Assembly (NCBI GenBank): GCA_001687465.1 | Contig: LVLI01000007.1 | Span: forward strand, 1 to 64,000 | From: Halocafeteria seosinensis | Taxonomy: Eukaryota; Sar; Bigyra; Bicosoecida | Reading direction: 5' to 3' | DNA length: 64,000 nucleotides | Part shown: positions 1 to 13,000 of the stretch, in pieces | Numbering within the stretch: the first letter of the stretch is position 1 | Layout: each line of letters begins with the position of its first letter | The notes under the pieces: generated by a model | Told to the model about the DNA's origin: nothing | Databases searched by the model: none | Seen by the model: only the letters and a program-made list of their open reading frames with translations | Position numbers and translations under genes: made by a program

Positions 1-2353
1 GACCGGGAAGTCCGAACACAAACTCGCACCGTGGTGCTTCCTACGGTGGTCTGGGGAGTCCAGAAGACGTGGAAACGTTCGTGAAGAAGGAAAACGGAAT
101 GCTCGCGTACGGAGACGTGTTCCTACCTAGCGAGATGGGTAGTGGTGGGTGTGCTCATGGCCGAGATGACAATTACGGAGGAGGGAAAGGTGGTGCGTAC
201 CTTCATTTAGTGGTGTCTGAAGAAAGTGAAATTAATGGAACTATCGATTTGAGCGGTGGAGACGCTTCATTTGGTCGACGTGACAAGAACGGGTGAGTGG
301 CTTTATCTTATGGATTTCTAGTGTGTCCGTGTGTTGTATGTATTTGTTTGTCTATATACCGTTGGATGTACAGGCCTGGTGGAGGATCAGGAGGCGCCCT
401 ACTGTTTCGCACTGGACAACTGAAAGACAGTTTTGGCCGGATCAAAGTGAATGGAGGAATGGGAGGTCGAGTTAGAAGTCACTCACATGATGGTTTGGGT
501 GGTGGTGGAGGTCGCGTAGCAATGTATTGTGACAGCGTGATCGATGATCATGGTTTAGATGTCTTCACAGTGGAAGCGTTTGGTGGTGTATCGTACACGT
601 CAAGTCCTGAGGACCCTACTTCTTTTACACACTCCGGTCCTGGCACATTTTATCACGAATGCGGGAAGAACGCGTCCAGTCATTTGATTGTTGACGGGGG
701 AAGTGTTAGTGACAATACGCCAGTTGCTGTTTTTGTCGGTTATTCGAAATCGCGCTCAATTAAAACCGTTAGTGTTCGTGGTGCTGTGTTGTGTGTGAGC
801 CCTGGTGTGGGGGGATCTGGCGAGACTATTGTTCACTTTGAAAGTATTTCTGGCAACGGCAACGGGAAGTTTTATTTTGCAGATAAAGTCGTTGCAATAC
901 TTGGTGTCTCGGTAGGGGAATTTTCTCTCGAGGATCGAAAGGTCACCCTGCAAGCGTTACCAAACGGAAGAAGGCGATTACACTCTGTGTCAACGTTTTA
1001 TACTGACTCGTTGTTGGTGACATCCTTTGACTTGGTCTTTGCTCAGGAGTCGAGAGGGATACTTCCCGGTCATGTCTTCGTGTGTCAACACACAATATTG
1101 AACGATGGCATTCTTTCGGGAATTTTTAATATTACGTATTGCCCAGAGGATGGTAATAAGAAGATATTGGGGTCCCAAGATATCGAAGGGTGTACAGATC
1201 AATCATTCGACAACTTTAATCCCTTAGCGAATGTCAATAACGGCTCATGCTCTAACTACAATTCCGCGGGATGTACATATTCTGTTGCAGTAGTAAGTTG
1301 CATCTGGCGTTTATTACTCTATACCGTCCAAACGCTCATTTTTGTTTTTAACAGAATTTAGAACCCGATGCCCAAAGAAATGACGGAAGCTGTAAACTTG
1401 CTCCAGACTTACGGGAAGGGTGTGTGTGCCGGGAAGCTGTTAATTTTGACGCTTCTGCTGATCTGCATGACGGATCGTGTATGTATCCGGAAAAAGGCTG
1501 CACGTACCGCGCTGCAACAAATTACAACGATAAAGCGCAATGGGATGATGGGAGTTGCAACTTTGGTACGCTTGATCAACTCGGAGAGACGGTCACTAAG
1601 CAAGCAGAACAACTGAGTAGGCTTGAGAAGCGCATTCAAGAGCTGGAGAAAGACAAAAAGCAACTAACGCAACAAGAGGCGATGCTCAAAGAAGAGAATA
1701 AAGAAGTCAAGCAGACTAATAATATGTTGCACCAAAGGCTTGATGAATGTAAGGAGGGTCGGCTGAAGGCAGAAAACGAAAAACAGCGCTACAAGATACT
1801 ACTTCTCAACAGTGGAAATTTTAAGAATGGCACTGAAGGCAGCGATCATTCTGAAACCACTTCTCCTGGCAACGCTTCATTCCAAATCTCCACACAACGT
1901 GTGACATTTAACAAACGGCAGTACGTGGTAAAGCTACCGGTAGCACATGTGACTGTGGAACTTATACGTCGTCATGAGGACGCAAATACTGGTTACGCTG
2001 TTGGAACGAGGGTAAAATCTGTGGAACAAACAGCGACCTCTGGTATTGATTTTTCCCCCATCGACACATTCCTTGTATGGGAACCAGGTGAAAGTCGAAA
2101 GACTATCACCCTCTGTGTAAAATCACCTTCGGTGCCTAAACGACCGCTGGAGTTTAAACTAACTTTATCTCCCTACACTGCACCAGGGGATCCAATTAAC
2201 GTTGAGCTGTCACTTAATTCTACCACTTCTGTTTCCATAGAAGCGGGCGACGGTCAAGACCGTCTTCGCACTGAAAGAGGTAACGTGGCGAGGCAGCAAA
2301 GAGTGTGGTGGGCATATTGGTCTAAACGCATCAAGAACGGTTATACTCCCTAG
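1..2353 (+). CDS. Gly-rich / DGSC-repeat / coiled-coil / Calx-beta-like protein, 5' partial
   Basis: The model is <1..292, 374..1292, 1355..2353. The introns are 81 bp (GTGAGT donor) and 62 bp (GTAAGT donor), and phases match at both junctions. The reading frame is open to the window edge, so the start lies outside. The N-terminal part is rich in Gly (GGGSGG, GGGGGR). It is followed by four 21-residue cysteine repeats of the form GC..., N-x-(N/D/E)..., (D/N)GSC. The second repeat is split by the 62-bp intron and is restored exactly by splicing, which supports the model. A roughly 75-residue charged coiled coil follows (SRLEKRIQELEKDKKQ). After it comes a beta-rich segment with the Calx-beta signature TSGIDFSPI...FxxGE(S)RKTI. 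Known family behaviour: such repeats and Calx-beta domains usually occur in extracellular or surface proteins. I see no membrane segment in the visible part. Function is not assignable. Confidence 0.72.
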
Positions 2354-2549
2354 TGTTCCAAAGGAGATTCAAGGACTTAAAGCTTAGCCTCCTATTATGC
2401 ATAAACCTCACGGCTCCCATCTCCTTTGTGATAACAATACGTACTACCTCGTAGAACACACATGTATCCACTCCAAGACCCAATGAAAGTCCCAGTACTT
2501 TGTTCTGAAGCTTTTTCGGGTAGGATTCGCTGGTTATGACCTGGGGTGG

Positions 2550-2592
2550 CATGTAGACTAGACTTCTTTCGGTAGGAGCAATACTAATACAC
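2550..2592 (+). repeat. LINE 3'-tail remnant, copy D
   Basis: This short stretch contains GGTAGGAGCAATACTAATAC, the same tail seen near 15.7 kb, 34.6 kb and (reverse strand) 28.2 kb. All four copies lose similarity just after ACTAATAC-A. I read this as a severely 5'-truncated retrotransposon insertion. Confidence 0.6.
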
Positions 2593-2762
2593 TTTCAGTA
2601 CTCGAGAAAGACGGCGAGCGGGAGATCTACGGGTCATCAGAGGTGGATGAAACTGTGTAATGGTATATTACTGTATGACCATTGGTACTCCAAAAACTAA
2701 TAATTTAAACAGTGGGGATTGCCAGGACCTAACGTCAAGAAAGCGAACAACAATTGCTTAAA

Positions 2763-3207
2763 ATGTATTCTTTCGATAGGGTCAAAGAGCTTGATCCTCA
2801 AAACATCCGGGTCTCCCAAGCGAGTATTTCACTTGATATGCATCAGGACTCTATGAGCGACTTTACATGGGACCCTCACAAGTATCGATACGCCACTGTG
2901 ATTCACATGGAGGATGGACGCTATACCAAATATGATAACCGACGGATAGTACGAGCAAGGAATCAAACACCATGAGCTGCCTCCTGTTAGGTTTGGGCGT
3001 TTCGACTTGCTACGGAAAGCTCAGATTCCTCCCACGGAGTTTAGTGGCAGTGATACCGATACAGTCTACTGCCGGGTGGAATGTCGTCGACCAGGGACTT
3101 ATGGCACGGTAATTTCAATTAGATGCGCACATAACGATGAACTATTTCTGCTCACCGGCTCCTTTGACCTCAAAGATGTCGTTGACCACAGGACACGGTT
3201 CAAGTAG
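2763..3207 (+). pseudogene. Remnant of a ParB-like 'DNRR' domain gene, frameshifted
   Basis: The reading frame starting at 2763 contains a VSQASIS motif, then DGRYTKYDNRRIVRARNQ, and stops at 2975. The continuation HELPPVRFGRF lies in another frame, which runs from about 2962 to the stop at 3207. Known pattern: proteins with a ParB-like (VSQDSI ... DGxxYTLDNRRLxAxR ... LPxVRV) domain have these two parts in one frame. I therefore infer a one-base-type frameshift near 2962-2975 and call it a pseudogene. A sequencing error is the alternative. No intact N- or C-terminal extension is visible. Confidence 0.5.
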
Positions 3208-3228
3208 GTTACTAACCCGGCGGTAGAA

Positions 3229-3552
3229 GTGTGGCATGATAGCCACAGAGTGCTAGAGGATTTTCGGAGTGCATTTCTAGGAGAAACGGTCCAGACGCAG
3301 TTGCTGTATTGCTCAAGCAATGCTACTAGTCTCTTTCCCAGCGGTCTCGATGATACAATTGATGTTGTGACTAGTCGGTATGAGAAACCTGTAGAATTAA
3401 TGGCGGTCTCAGATTGGACAGATGCTGATTGGGATATATTCGAGACACATTTAGAAGCGTTGCTTAATGAACAGACAATCGAAGAAATTGAGGTGCCATT
3501 AGCGTGTCTGAGCACAGATGCGATTGGTAGTAATCGGGACTTCCTTAATTAG
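3229..3552 (+). CDS. Hypothetical ORF, 107 aa
   Basis: This open frame follows the broken ParB-like segment by 21 bases and encodes an acidic protein of 107 residues. I recognise no family. It may be the downstream part of the same dead gene rather than a gene of its own. No splice sites or neighbour relation support it further. Confidence 0.25.
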   Translation: MWHDSHRVLEDFRSAFLGETVQTQLLYCSSNATSLFPSGLDDTIDVVTSRYEKPVELMAVSDWTDADWDIFETHLEALLNEQTIEEIEVPLACLSTDAIGSNRDFLN

Positions 3553-4099
3553 TGGGACGGTCCACTGGGACCTAGGTGTCACGAATGTTTATTTCATTTG
3601 AACAGCGTCGTTATTTGGAGATGTAGATAGTCTCAAGCAACGCTAAAGCAACCATTCGCAAAGCATGAATGTACACGTAACGCTCCCGAAAACAACAGGC
3701 TGGTCATGGTATCGGAAAGCATAATCGTTTTTATTCAGATGGACATGGAACCTCCAAGTGCCTCACTTTCCTCAGTCCTTTCTCGGGGAGACACAACAAG
3801 CGCCTAAGCGACAAGCCATGGGTCCTGGATGTTGGTTAGCATCCGTCAACATGGAAGAGTAGAAGAAGACTTGTAATCCAAGGGGATGTCACCACCATCG
3901 ATAATACACATGCACAACCAGTACACCATGACTCATATCACCTGTTGCCCACTTGAACATTCAAGTATTGGTACATGAGAAAGTCTTGCTTACTGATTTG
4001 TATTCTTATTCTTTTTGTTGCACACCCGCGAGTAGCGAAAAAAAAGCTTGGCAACCCAGAAGTAGCTTGGAGTTCTTTAGGAAAGGATTGGCGCCACGA
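3553..4099. other. Gene-free stretch between remnant and CFAP54 3' end
   Basis: I see no credible coding frame, RNA gene or repeat here. Its right end is the 3' flank of the minus-strand CFAP54 gene. Confidence 0.5.
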
Positions 4100-7000
4100 T
4101 CACAGAGCACCAGCGGAATTACAGGACGTCAATTTGAACAGGTCGCTGGTAATATCTGCGGGGTCAACGCTATCGGATACTTGTCGAAGGGCCTCGGATA
4201 TGCCGGAACTGTCACCTCCTTGCGTGAGAGTCTGGTCGAGGAGTTCAATATCGGTCGACACAAGATAGCCTGTAAAGCTACTTAAACGTTCGGCTTGTTT
4301 AACCTGCCAATATCTACGGACGAAAAGACGACGAAGGAGATCAAGCTCTTCCGAACTAACATTCCCCTGAGCGACCTTAAACTCCTCCGAGGAATCCCGT
4401 CGATACATGATCATCACCATTGTGGAGTACTCCGCGTCATATCGTAACGAAGAGACGGAACAGCACCAGAGAACAAGAAAATTAAACGTTGCTTGTTGGG
4501 ACATGTTAGACCCAATGGCGGATATCTTTTCTGCAGGGAGTTCTCTCAAGAATTCCGGCATCCAAGGGCACGTTGCCCGACGATTCTGCCAAGAGCTGGT
4601 TATGTGTAGGCACACAGGTGGGACAGAGATGTCATCCAACATCGATGGAAGTATTGCTGAATTCTTCTCGTGTTGAATATGTTCGATACCAACGCTTTCA
4701 CCGGAAGCAGAGCGATTCCTCTTTGCCTCATCCAACAGACAAATGGTGCACATTCCCGCAGTGCTTGGGAATGCGTATTCTTTGCCACACAAGCGCTGAA
4801 GCATACATATTTCTGCTATGATGCTTCGTCTCACAGCGACTGAGCTTGCTGTCGCGGGAGAACGCGCACGTAGAGACTGAGTGACCGTAAAATATACCAG
4901 TTGATCTAAGTCCTCAGATATATCACCTTTAGCAGCAATTACTCTTTGACGCACGCCGTAGAGCTTATACAGCCATGCCTTCTGAAGCAGGAGTAAATTC
5001 GGTTCGCTAAGCTCTTCCAGAAGCTCAATCGCAAATGATGCCAGGCAAGCTACATCTGTTGAGAACTGGGATAAGGAGATTGAATACATTCTTGCTTCGG
5101 CGATGGTGAGAACCACTTCAGCGAGGAATCCAACATAGGGAACTGTGCTTGCAATGTCATCCAATGCATTTAAGTCTGCACCGCCCGTTAGCGAGTGTAA
5201 GTGGCCGCTCTGACCTGTACGACTAAGGAGAAAGCTTAAAGTCTCCTCCAATTTTGATGCCACAAATGTCCAGTCGACGTCGTACCCACAGAGCGATTTC
5301 CGCAGGCAAATATGCCAAAGGTTGATGGAGCACATCGGAATTAAAGGAGCCAGTTCGTTTTCCTTAGCGAACAAGAGTGCCAAGGTACAGTTGTCTTCAG
5401 CAGAGATAATATCTCCTTTCAAAGCTTGAACATACGACTGAGCAAAGAGCGCGTATGCCGCAGTAATTGAATCCCCCGCGTCCTTGCAAAATGACACAGT
5501 CCTTTGGAGCCATACTGAAGACGCAGAGATGCCACCATGTTGAGTCAAGGCTAACCCAGTGGATAAGTGAGCTTTGCGGACGAGTGCGTCACTGCATGAT
5601 TCCAATGGACCATCCCTTTCCGACATGTCCTTGTAAGGGCTTAACATTTTCTCCGTCACCTCGAGGCAACGAGCTGATTCACCCATACAGAGAAGTACGT
5701 CGGATCGTAAACCATCCGGAGACATCATTAAAGATCGGTACCTGCGTAAAGAGTGCAAAATGGCTGTATGGAACTTCTCATTGTTTGTATCTTCTTCCAC
5801 TTCCGAGATGCATGACATTAGCTGCTCAATATAGGCAACAGAGTCGAGGACCTCCTTGCAACTAATTGCAGACTCTCCACGTCTCTGGGATTGTAAGAAG
5901 AGATAAAGCGCCATTGTAACACGCAAATTCCATGCTTGCAGCAGCAGGTCGGGGTTTCTTGAAATGACACTGTCACGTTTGAAGGGATGATTCGCCGAGA
6001 CTAGCAACTTCGTTATCTCTTGTTCAGCTTCTACGTCAGAACCCATTTGGTCAGAAAACAAAGCGACAGAATCAAATGTAGTCGCAACACTTCCATCGTC
6101 ACCCCTCTTTTCTCTCGTCTTCGCTTGAAAATCAGGTTGATCTTCAGGTTTACCCATAGGCCTGGCCGCTAGCGAGCCAAACCATGATAGAGCTGAGTTC
6201 CAATGTCCGTGCATAAAGGACACTTTTATACGTATCAATTCTGCATCGCAACGCACCAATTCGTCATCCGTTAAGCTTCCCGCGAGCCATTCATAAAGTA
6301 AAGCGGGAGCGGTAATTTCATCATGAAACTGATGATTGTATGAAATAAGGTTGTGGCAAATGAATTGCAAAACGAATATCACAAGCGTTGGAGGCAGGAG
6401 AGCTCGGCTGCTGCCAAAAATGTCAGCAAAGCGGTACTTCCCAATGGAATGGATTTGAGCCACGGAAAACAAAGAAAGCGCGATATTGCTACCAGCGTAC
6501 TCAATCAAAAGAGAGCGAAAGAGAGAAGCTGAGCGCCTGCAAAACTTGATGGCCTCACCAAAACTGATAGTCTTGTCAAAGGCCCCGATAAGCCCACACA
6601 GAGTAGCTGCCCAGGTGATACCGAGAGGACCTAGCTTCTGCAATAGACTACCTTGACCGTCGAATGCACATGCCTCAAAAAATGAAGACAAGGGACACTG
6701 GAATAGTTCCTTCTGCTGGAGCACATCAGTCGTTGTAAAGCAGGCATCCAGCGCATCTCGCCAAAACTTTACAGCCGAGTCTATGGAAGAAGAAGATCCT
6801 TTGGCCAAGGCAAACTCTGCCGATTCCATGAGAGCCGAAACAAGCAGCGGAGTGTCCTGTTGATACCGTAAGCAATCAATCGCCTTGAAGTACGTCTCCC
6901 AAACGGCTTCAACACTCCCTACTTTAAAATTAGGTTGGTTGCCAGAGGACTTCAATTTCTTTAGCGTATGCACATGCGAGACAGTAACTCCAGCGTGGGC

Positions 7001-10000
7001 ATGATCCGCTGCAACACGGGGAGTTTCAGGGCTTTCGAACGCACCACGAGATTCCTGCGCTTTGTTGAGCATTTTCAATCCTTGGCTCTGATCACGATTG
7101 CGGGGGTCCTTTATGACTTCCGCTTTGTCAATAGTGTTCTTGTGTTCACCAATTAAACCTTCTAGGAATGCAATAAACTCTTTGAAGCGAGTTTGGGCGT
7201 CTTTGGCATTATCCAAAGTTATTCGCTCTTCTTCGGTCAGTTCGTATGTCATATCGTATTCATCAACGGAAAGTTTGGAAATAGTTTCCTCAGACCATTT
7301 AACGTAACCATTCAAATGCCCTACTACCTCCTGTCTGGAGTTTTGATGTCGGCAGGCTTCCTGATGAAGCTCCTCCAAGAACGAATAGAGAACGGAGCTG
7401 AGTTCGAACACAATAGGTTCTCTCCACGAAGATCGAGAATAAACGGACCTGTTTTGAGAACTGAGATTCTTTGTATGGGCATAACTACGTTTGATAACCG
7501 TCTCATCTCTCCAAGGCGTAGGCCAGCTAGCAAGACCGTTGTGAACAATCAGGCTTGTCTTCTGCGCTCGGTCGTTGCGAAGAGTAGGCAGAGTAGAATC
7601 ATACCCTGCCATATCATCGATAGGAGCGGCTGAATTGTACCATCGTCCAACCGATCCTACTGTCATGTTATGTACAAACTTATAAATCGAGACGTATGTT
7701 GATACCATCTCTTGGCAAACAGATTCTTTGAGATCCACACTAATATTAGTAGGAAGGAAAGAGCATGCTTCACGCATGAATACAGCACTCGCAAATATAT
7801 CCTTATAACTAAGTCCCGGTCCAGGCACCAAGTACTCTGCTCGCCTTACCCCGAATTCTCCTGCTGACGCTGCGTCCTCGGGCTGAAGAGAAGAAGACTT
7901 ATAGATTAAACCACTGGAGCACAGTCTTGCCGCGCTTCGGCAAAGCCGGTAAATGCAGGCAGGTTGCTTAAATCCTTCTTGTTCCAGCGAGCAGTATGCG
8001 CATTTTACCGCCTCAGCCACAGTTGACCATGAATGGCTCAAAACTGCGTAAACTGCACATCTTGAGAGAGCCTCACAACCTGCACTTTGATTCCCGTTAG
8101 AGCTTTCACTCTCAGGCGTGCTTTCTTCCAGGAATAATTGGCCACAGTGCAGCGAGAGTGTGGCCAGAGCGGACAACACATAACTGTCTTCCGAGGACGC
8201 TTGTTCTTCCAGGGCGACTACATCGGACCAGCCTCGCCGTGCCTCCTGTTGTTCTTCTGCCAGCTGATAAAATGACGGACAACATTGCATGTCCGGCAAA
8301 GAAAGCTGGAGTTTCTCACAGCTCTCGTGGACTATATTGATATGCGAATCGTAAGTCGAGAAGCGTTCTTTTGTACGACTGACATCTTCAAAGACAAACG
8401 ACAGACACTCTGTAGCCTCTGCGAGGGACTCTATCAATCCACATAACGGCTCAAAATACTGACTGTGCCGCATATTATTGCTCTCGGTCTCTTCCTGATT
8501 TCCAGCTGGTAATTGAGCTCCAAAACAGCACAAAATATCGCTTAGCCAGATACGGAGGGCTCCGCTCGGATCATCATTATCCAATGAGGTATTAATCTCT
8601 TCAGACTGGAAGCTTGACGGGAACTGTAAAGGTTGACCGCCGGGGATCTTTGAGTCACACTGCTTAGAATAGCAGCTGAAAAACCAACTCAAAGAGGCCA
8701 GGAAGGAAGACAGGAGGATCTGCAGCGACGACTGAACATTCTGGCCTTTTCGTGCGGTTTCAACGATGCTTTCGAAGGAACACGACAACAGCAACAGTGC
8801 ATAGCCAATAGAACTATGTCTAGACACAGAAAGCAGCATGGTGTCCAGGAATGAAACTGTGGATACAGGATTATGAACAAAAGCTTCCAGGAGCTGAAGG
8901 CCACACTTTTCAAATGGTCCGCTATCATCAGCCGGTTCCGAGGCTTGTTCCTTACCACCCTTCTTAGACTTCCCTCCCTTCTTCGATCCTCCTGACGCAG
9001 GTTCGGGAGATTTTCCCATCAGAATGGCCACAGTGTTGCTCAAATCTTTGAAGTAGCACCGTTCAGTGTCTCCGTATTCTAAGCTTCCACATCTTTGCAA
9101 CTTAAGTAACACTTGTTCTACGTAAGGAAGCATTTGCAACACAATGCTTTCTTCTTCACCAGATGGGTTGAATGGGACCGACTCCAAAAGCAATGTCAAA
9201 TGATACCTGTTTACGGAGAAAAGCTCCCTCAGTTTTGGTATGTTCGATCTGCTAAATTGGCGGTTTGTGTTGAACGCCTTCGTAGGGTACGTGGAAAACC
9301 CCTGTCTGAGTGACCAACCAGACAGATTCTCCAGGTGCGCATCTTTCATGTCTTCAAACAAGTGTCCTATCGGGGGCAAGAAAGCCACCTTGCAAATGCT
9401 TGCTTTTATCTCTGGTGTGTCAATAAGCTTATGGCCCCTCGCTCTGGACAGAGATAAAAGGAAAATTTCCAAGTCCTGAAGAAGGCGATCGGACTTACAT
9501 CTTCTTGATTCGAACTTCTGGGTTGATTGGGCCATTATCAGTAGCTGCATTACTAGAGGAATACACGCATCGCTAGAACCCCCTTCATTCGCCACCAGGG
9601 ACTGTAAGAGTTCCAACGCTGCGGAACAGCAGCTGTAAACAATCGTAGGATCACCAGCCACAAAGCCCAGTTGACCTGCCACCACCATAGCTTGAGCTGT
9701 AACAAGCTGGCAGTACTCGAACGCATTTTCTTCCGGAAGAAAGCTATAAACGAGTCTTCCAAGTGCAGTAGCGTCTTCCTGCGTCAAATTAGAAGCAGCT
9801 GCGACTATATTGGTATTGCGGCGATCAACTGCGGGAATCAAGCTCTTAACCAAATAAATGGGCGATAGCTTATTCTGCTCGAATAGTTGCATCATACATC
9901 GTGCCACAAGAGAGACGAGACTATGAGGAGTAGACGTGACGGCCTCTCGATCAAGGCGTACCAATTGGCTCGGCAGGGAAACTTGTTCGCTCTTACATCG

Positions 10001-13000
10001 CCCAAGACTTAGAAAGGGAGCTATGAACGAAATCGCCGCGTCAGTCCAGTCCTCTGCCTGTCCGAGCCGACATGCTTCCAAGTACCAATAACAGCTAATA
10101 CACAAGTTGCAGATAGTATTCCCGCTCGTATAGCCCGGTGAACTCTCTGCCATTTCTATTTCTGAATTCTTCTTCGAAAAAGCACTACGGTCACTAGAAA
10201 GGCCAACGGCAAAATTATAACTATCGTTGCGTTCCAATTCTGAGGCTCGAAAGACTACAAATGAATTATGGCGATGCTCACTGTCTGCCGATGCAAACGC
10301 CTCCACCGGTTTAACATCGTCCACAGGCATGGGAAATCCAGCTTCGGGGAACTCCATGCTGGTACTGGCGACACTGGTGCCGGCGCCGAATCGCTTACCG
10401 AAAAGGGCAACGTACTTTCCGCAGTGCTTCTGAAGGGCTGAGCGGCTTATCCCAACGTGAATGGTATCATGGGTGCTGCGCAACAGCAGTGGCCTCAAAC
10501 CTGTGTCGTGTAGGTTCGCATTCTGCGCCAATTGCGTCTGCTCGTTAACTGAGTTTGAAATGTAGTGCCAACAATCTTGGAGCATCTCTTTTCGTTCTGC
10601 ATTCTTTCGAACGTACGGTAGCAACGCAAGCAATAAAACGGCATGCCATTGCTTGTTAGAACCGCATTCAGTCTTCAATTGCTTGATAGTAGCAGAGCTA
10701 GGAGATGCATAAGACTGGTTGTTCGAGAATTGTTGCCGAACGTTGTTGAAAGATGCACTTAACGCCAGCTCGCTTCGGAAGAGCGTCATTACCAGGTCAA
10801 CATTCACGACTGAAAGGTCCTGGTTCCGATAGCCTGACATCGCAAAATACGTCCAGCATTGTTCTTTCTCATCTCCGTCGGTTGCGGAAATGAAAGGGTG
10901 CTCGGAATACAGCCCCTGCTGACACAAGTACTCCTCTAACACCCCCTCAGTGCCAAACGTAGGGGACGATTCTGCGTTGTTGGTTCGATTCTGTCGTTGG
11001 CAGTGCGTGACCTTAACATTTGAAGGAATTCCAGAGATGTATCCTACTCGCAATTGTTCAAAGTGATCCAAGGTTCTGCGCGCAACTTGAACCGCCTTAC
11101 TGTGGTCACCAGCTCGCGAAGAGAGGAACACCGCTAAGCGACCCACTTCGGCAACGAGGAAGGCATCACCAGCTTGAAGCAACCATAAGCTGTTATGGAT
11201 AATCTCGACAACACTCAAGAGACCAGCTTCATGGCGAAGTCGATGTTGCCAACTCGCTTTCTCAGAGCTCAGTAAGTCGTGAGATATAGACCTCTTCACA
11301 GCACACCACAGGAGCCAGCAGCATTGCTCGGCTAGGGCATGATCAACAGCGGTATCTTTCTTGCAGCAAGCTAAGATCTTAGAAGAGCACAAAAGAGGAA
11401 GATGCAGTGACTCGTCTTTCGGTCGTTCGTTATAAGAGGAAGTACTCAGCAGCGCCACAAGAGCCTTCTTTAATGACTCTGTGGACTCGTCGGTAGAGTC
11501 AGCGCTGCTACTTTCTTCTGCCGAGCCAGACACAAAAATCGATCCAGCATTAGGATCGAATGCGGAAGATAGCGCAACTGGTAGCTTGTCATGAGGGCTG
11601 TCTTCTAGAACCATAGCACAAAGCAGCATCTCCATTCGACGCACCCAGGATTGCACGATTTCTTCAATCCCAAACTCTGCTAAGTCATCACGTGTCTTAG
11701 AGGTTAATTCCTTTGAATTATTAGTCGATAGCTTGTTGCTCTGGGACATCGTCGAGCTTTTTAATTCCGCAAGGGCGTGCGCTGTTTCCTCGTTTCTCCA
11801 ATGATAGAGTCGAGAAACTGCGAGCACAATCATCGTTGAGGCAAAGGGTTTGTACTTCTGTCGGTTCTCGAAGAGCCACGTAGCAAGCTGGACGTGTACA
11901 TCGAGAGGTAAGATTGTAGCCACGCGGCTGCCTTGAAACTGCCCGAACGTGAGCTGCTTAGCAGACCTGTCATACGTTTCTTTCAGCGCTGTCATGCCTG
12001 TGCGAATAAAATCCAGAGTACTATTAACAGTGAAGGACAGTAATTTCTCTTCCACACCATCGGTAGACTGTATTTCCCCCTCCTGCGTAAAACATAACGC
12101 TGAAACAACGGCTGTAACCTGTGTAGGAGTATCCGGATTCCATCGAACAAATTTTTTTAAGGCTAAGGTTGGATCTTTCCTTGAGATGCAGAGGAATTGA
12201 AGGACGCGAACTTCTGCCATGTTCTTTCTAATATTGTGCAGCGCCGCACGTGGCACTGGCGGATCCATACGAAACTCGTTGTGTACAGATTGGATGGCTT
12301 TTCCTACATTGTTTGCGATCGCCGTACCGGTTTCGTATTGCTGGATTCTCAAAGCTGAATGTACCGCTAATTTGGCGACCCTTACTCTCCATGCAATATA
12401 TTTCATACTGCACAGCGGCAGGACACCGTCCACTGATCTGTAGGCCCACAATGAAAACAGCAGACTAGCATCAAAAGCTTCTACCCTATACAAATTTTGG
12501 GAGATATGAAATAGCATCTGACACGTATTGTAGTGCACCCAATACAACTGCTCTCGGGCGGACGACGGGTACAACAAGATAACCTGCAGAATTGACGCTA
12601 AGTAGGAAGCCGATCTTAGGAAACTGCTCTTCGCATTCGATGCATCGCACTTCAATGACAGTATTCCATGGTTCTCTGAGTCCGTGTCAAAGACACATCT
12701 TATCCATGTGCGCATGCAGAGTGCGTGCAGGTGGAATCCCACCTTATGAATATGATCCCGGTCTTCCGATATCTGTTTGGATCCATCCGTCATGTTGTGT
12801 GCTTCCAGCAATTGTTTCTGTTTCCGCGCTACTTCGAGTGCACTTTCCACAAGGTAGTCATGATATAATGCATCCGATGCCCCCGGGTCCGTTGGAGGAT
12901 CCACAAAGGCTTCATCCCACTGGTACAGCGCCTGTTCGGAAAGGAACAGTTCCGAGTAGAACATTTGTAAAGCAATTTTTACTTCACCCAGGGAGACTAA

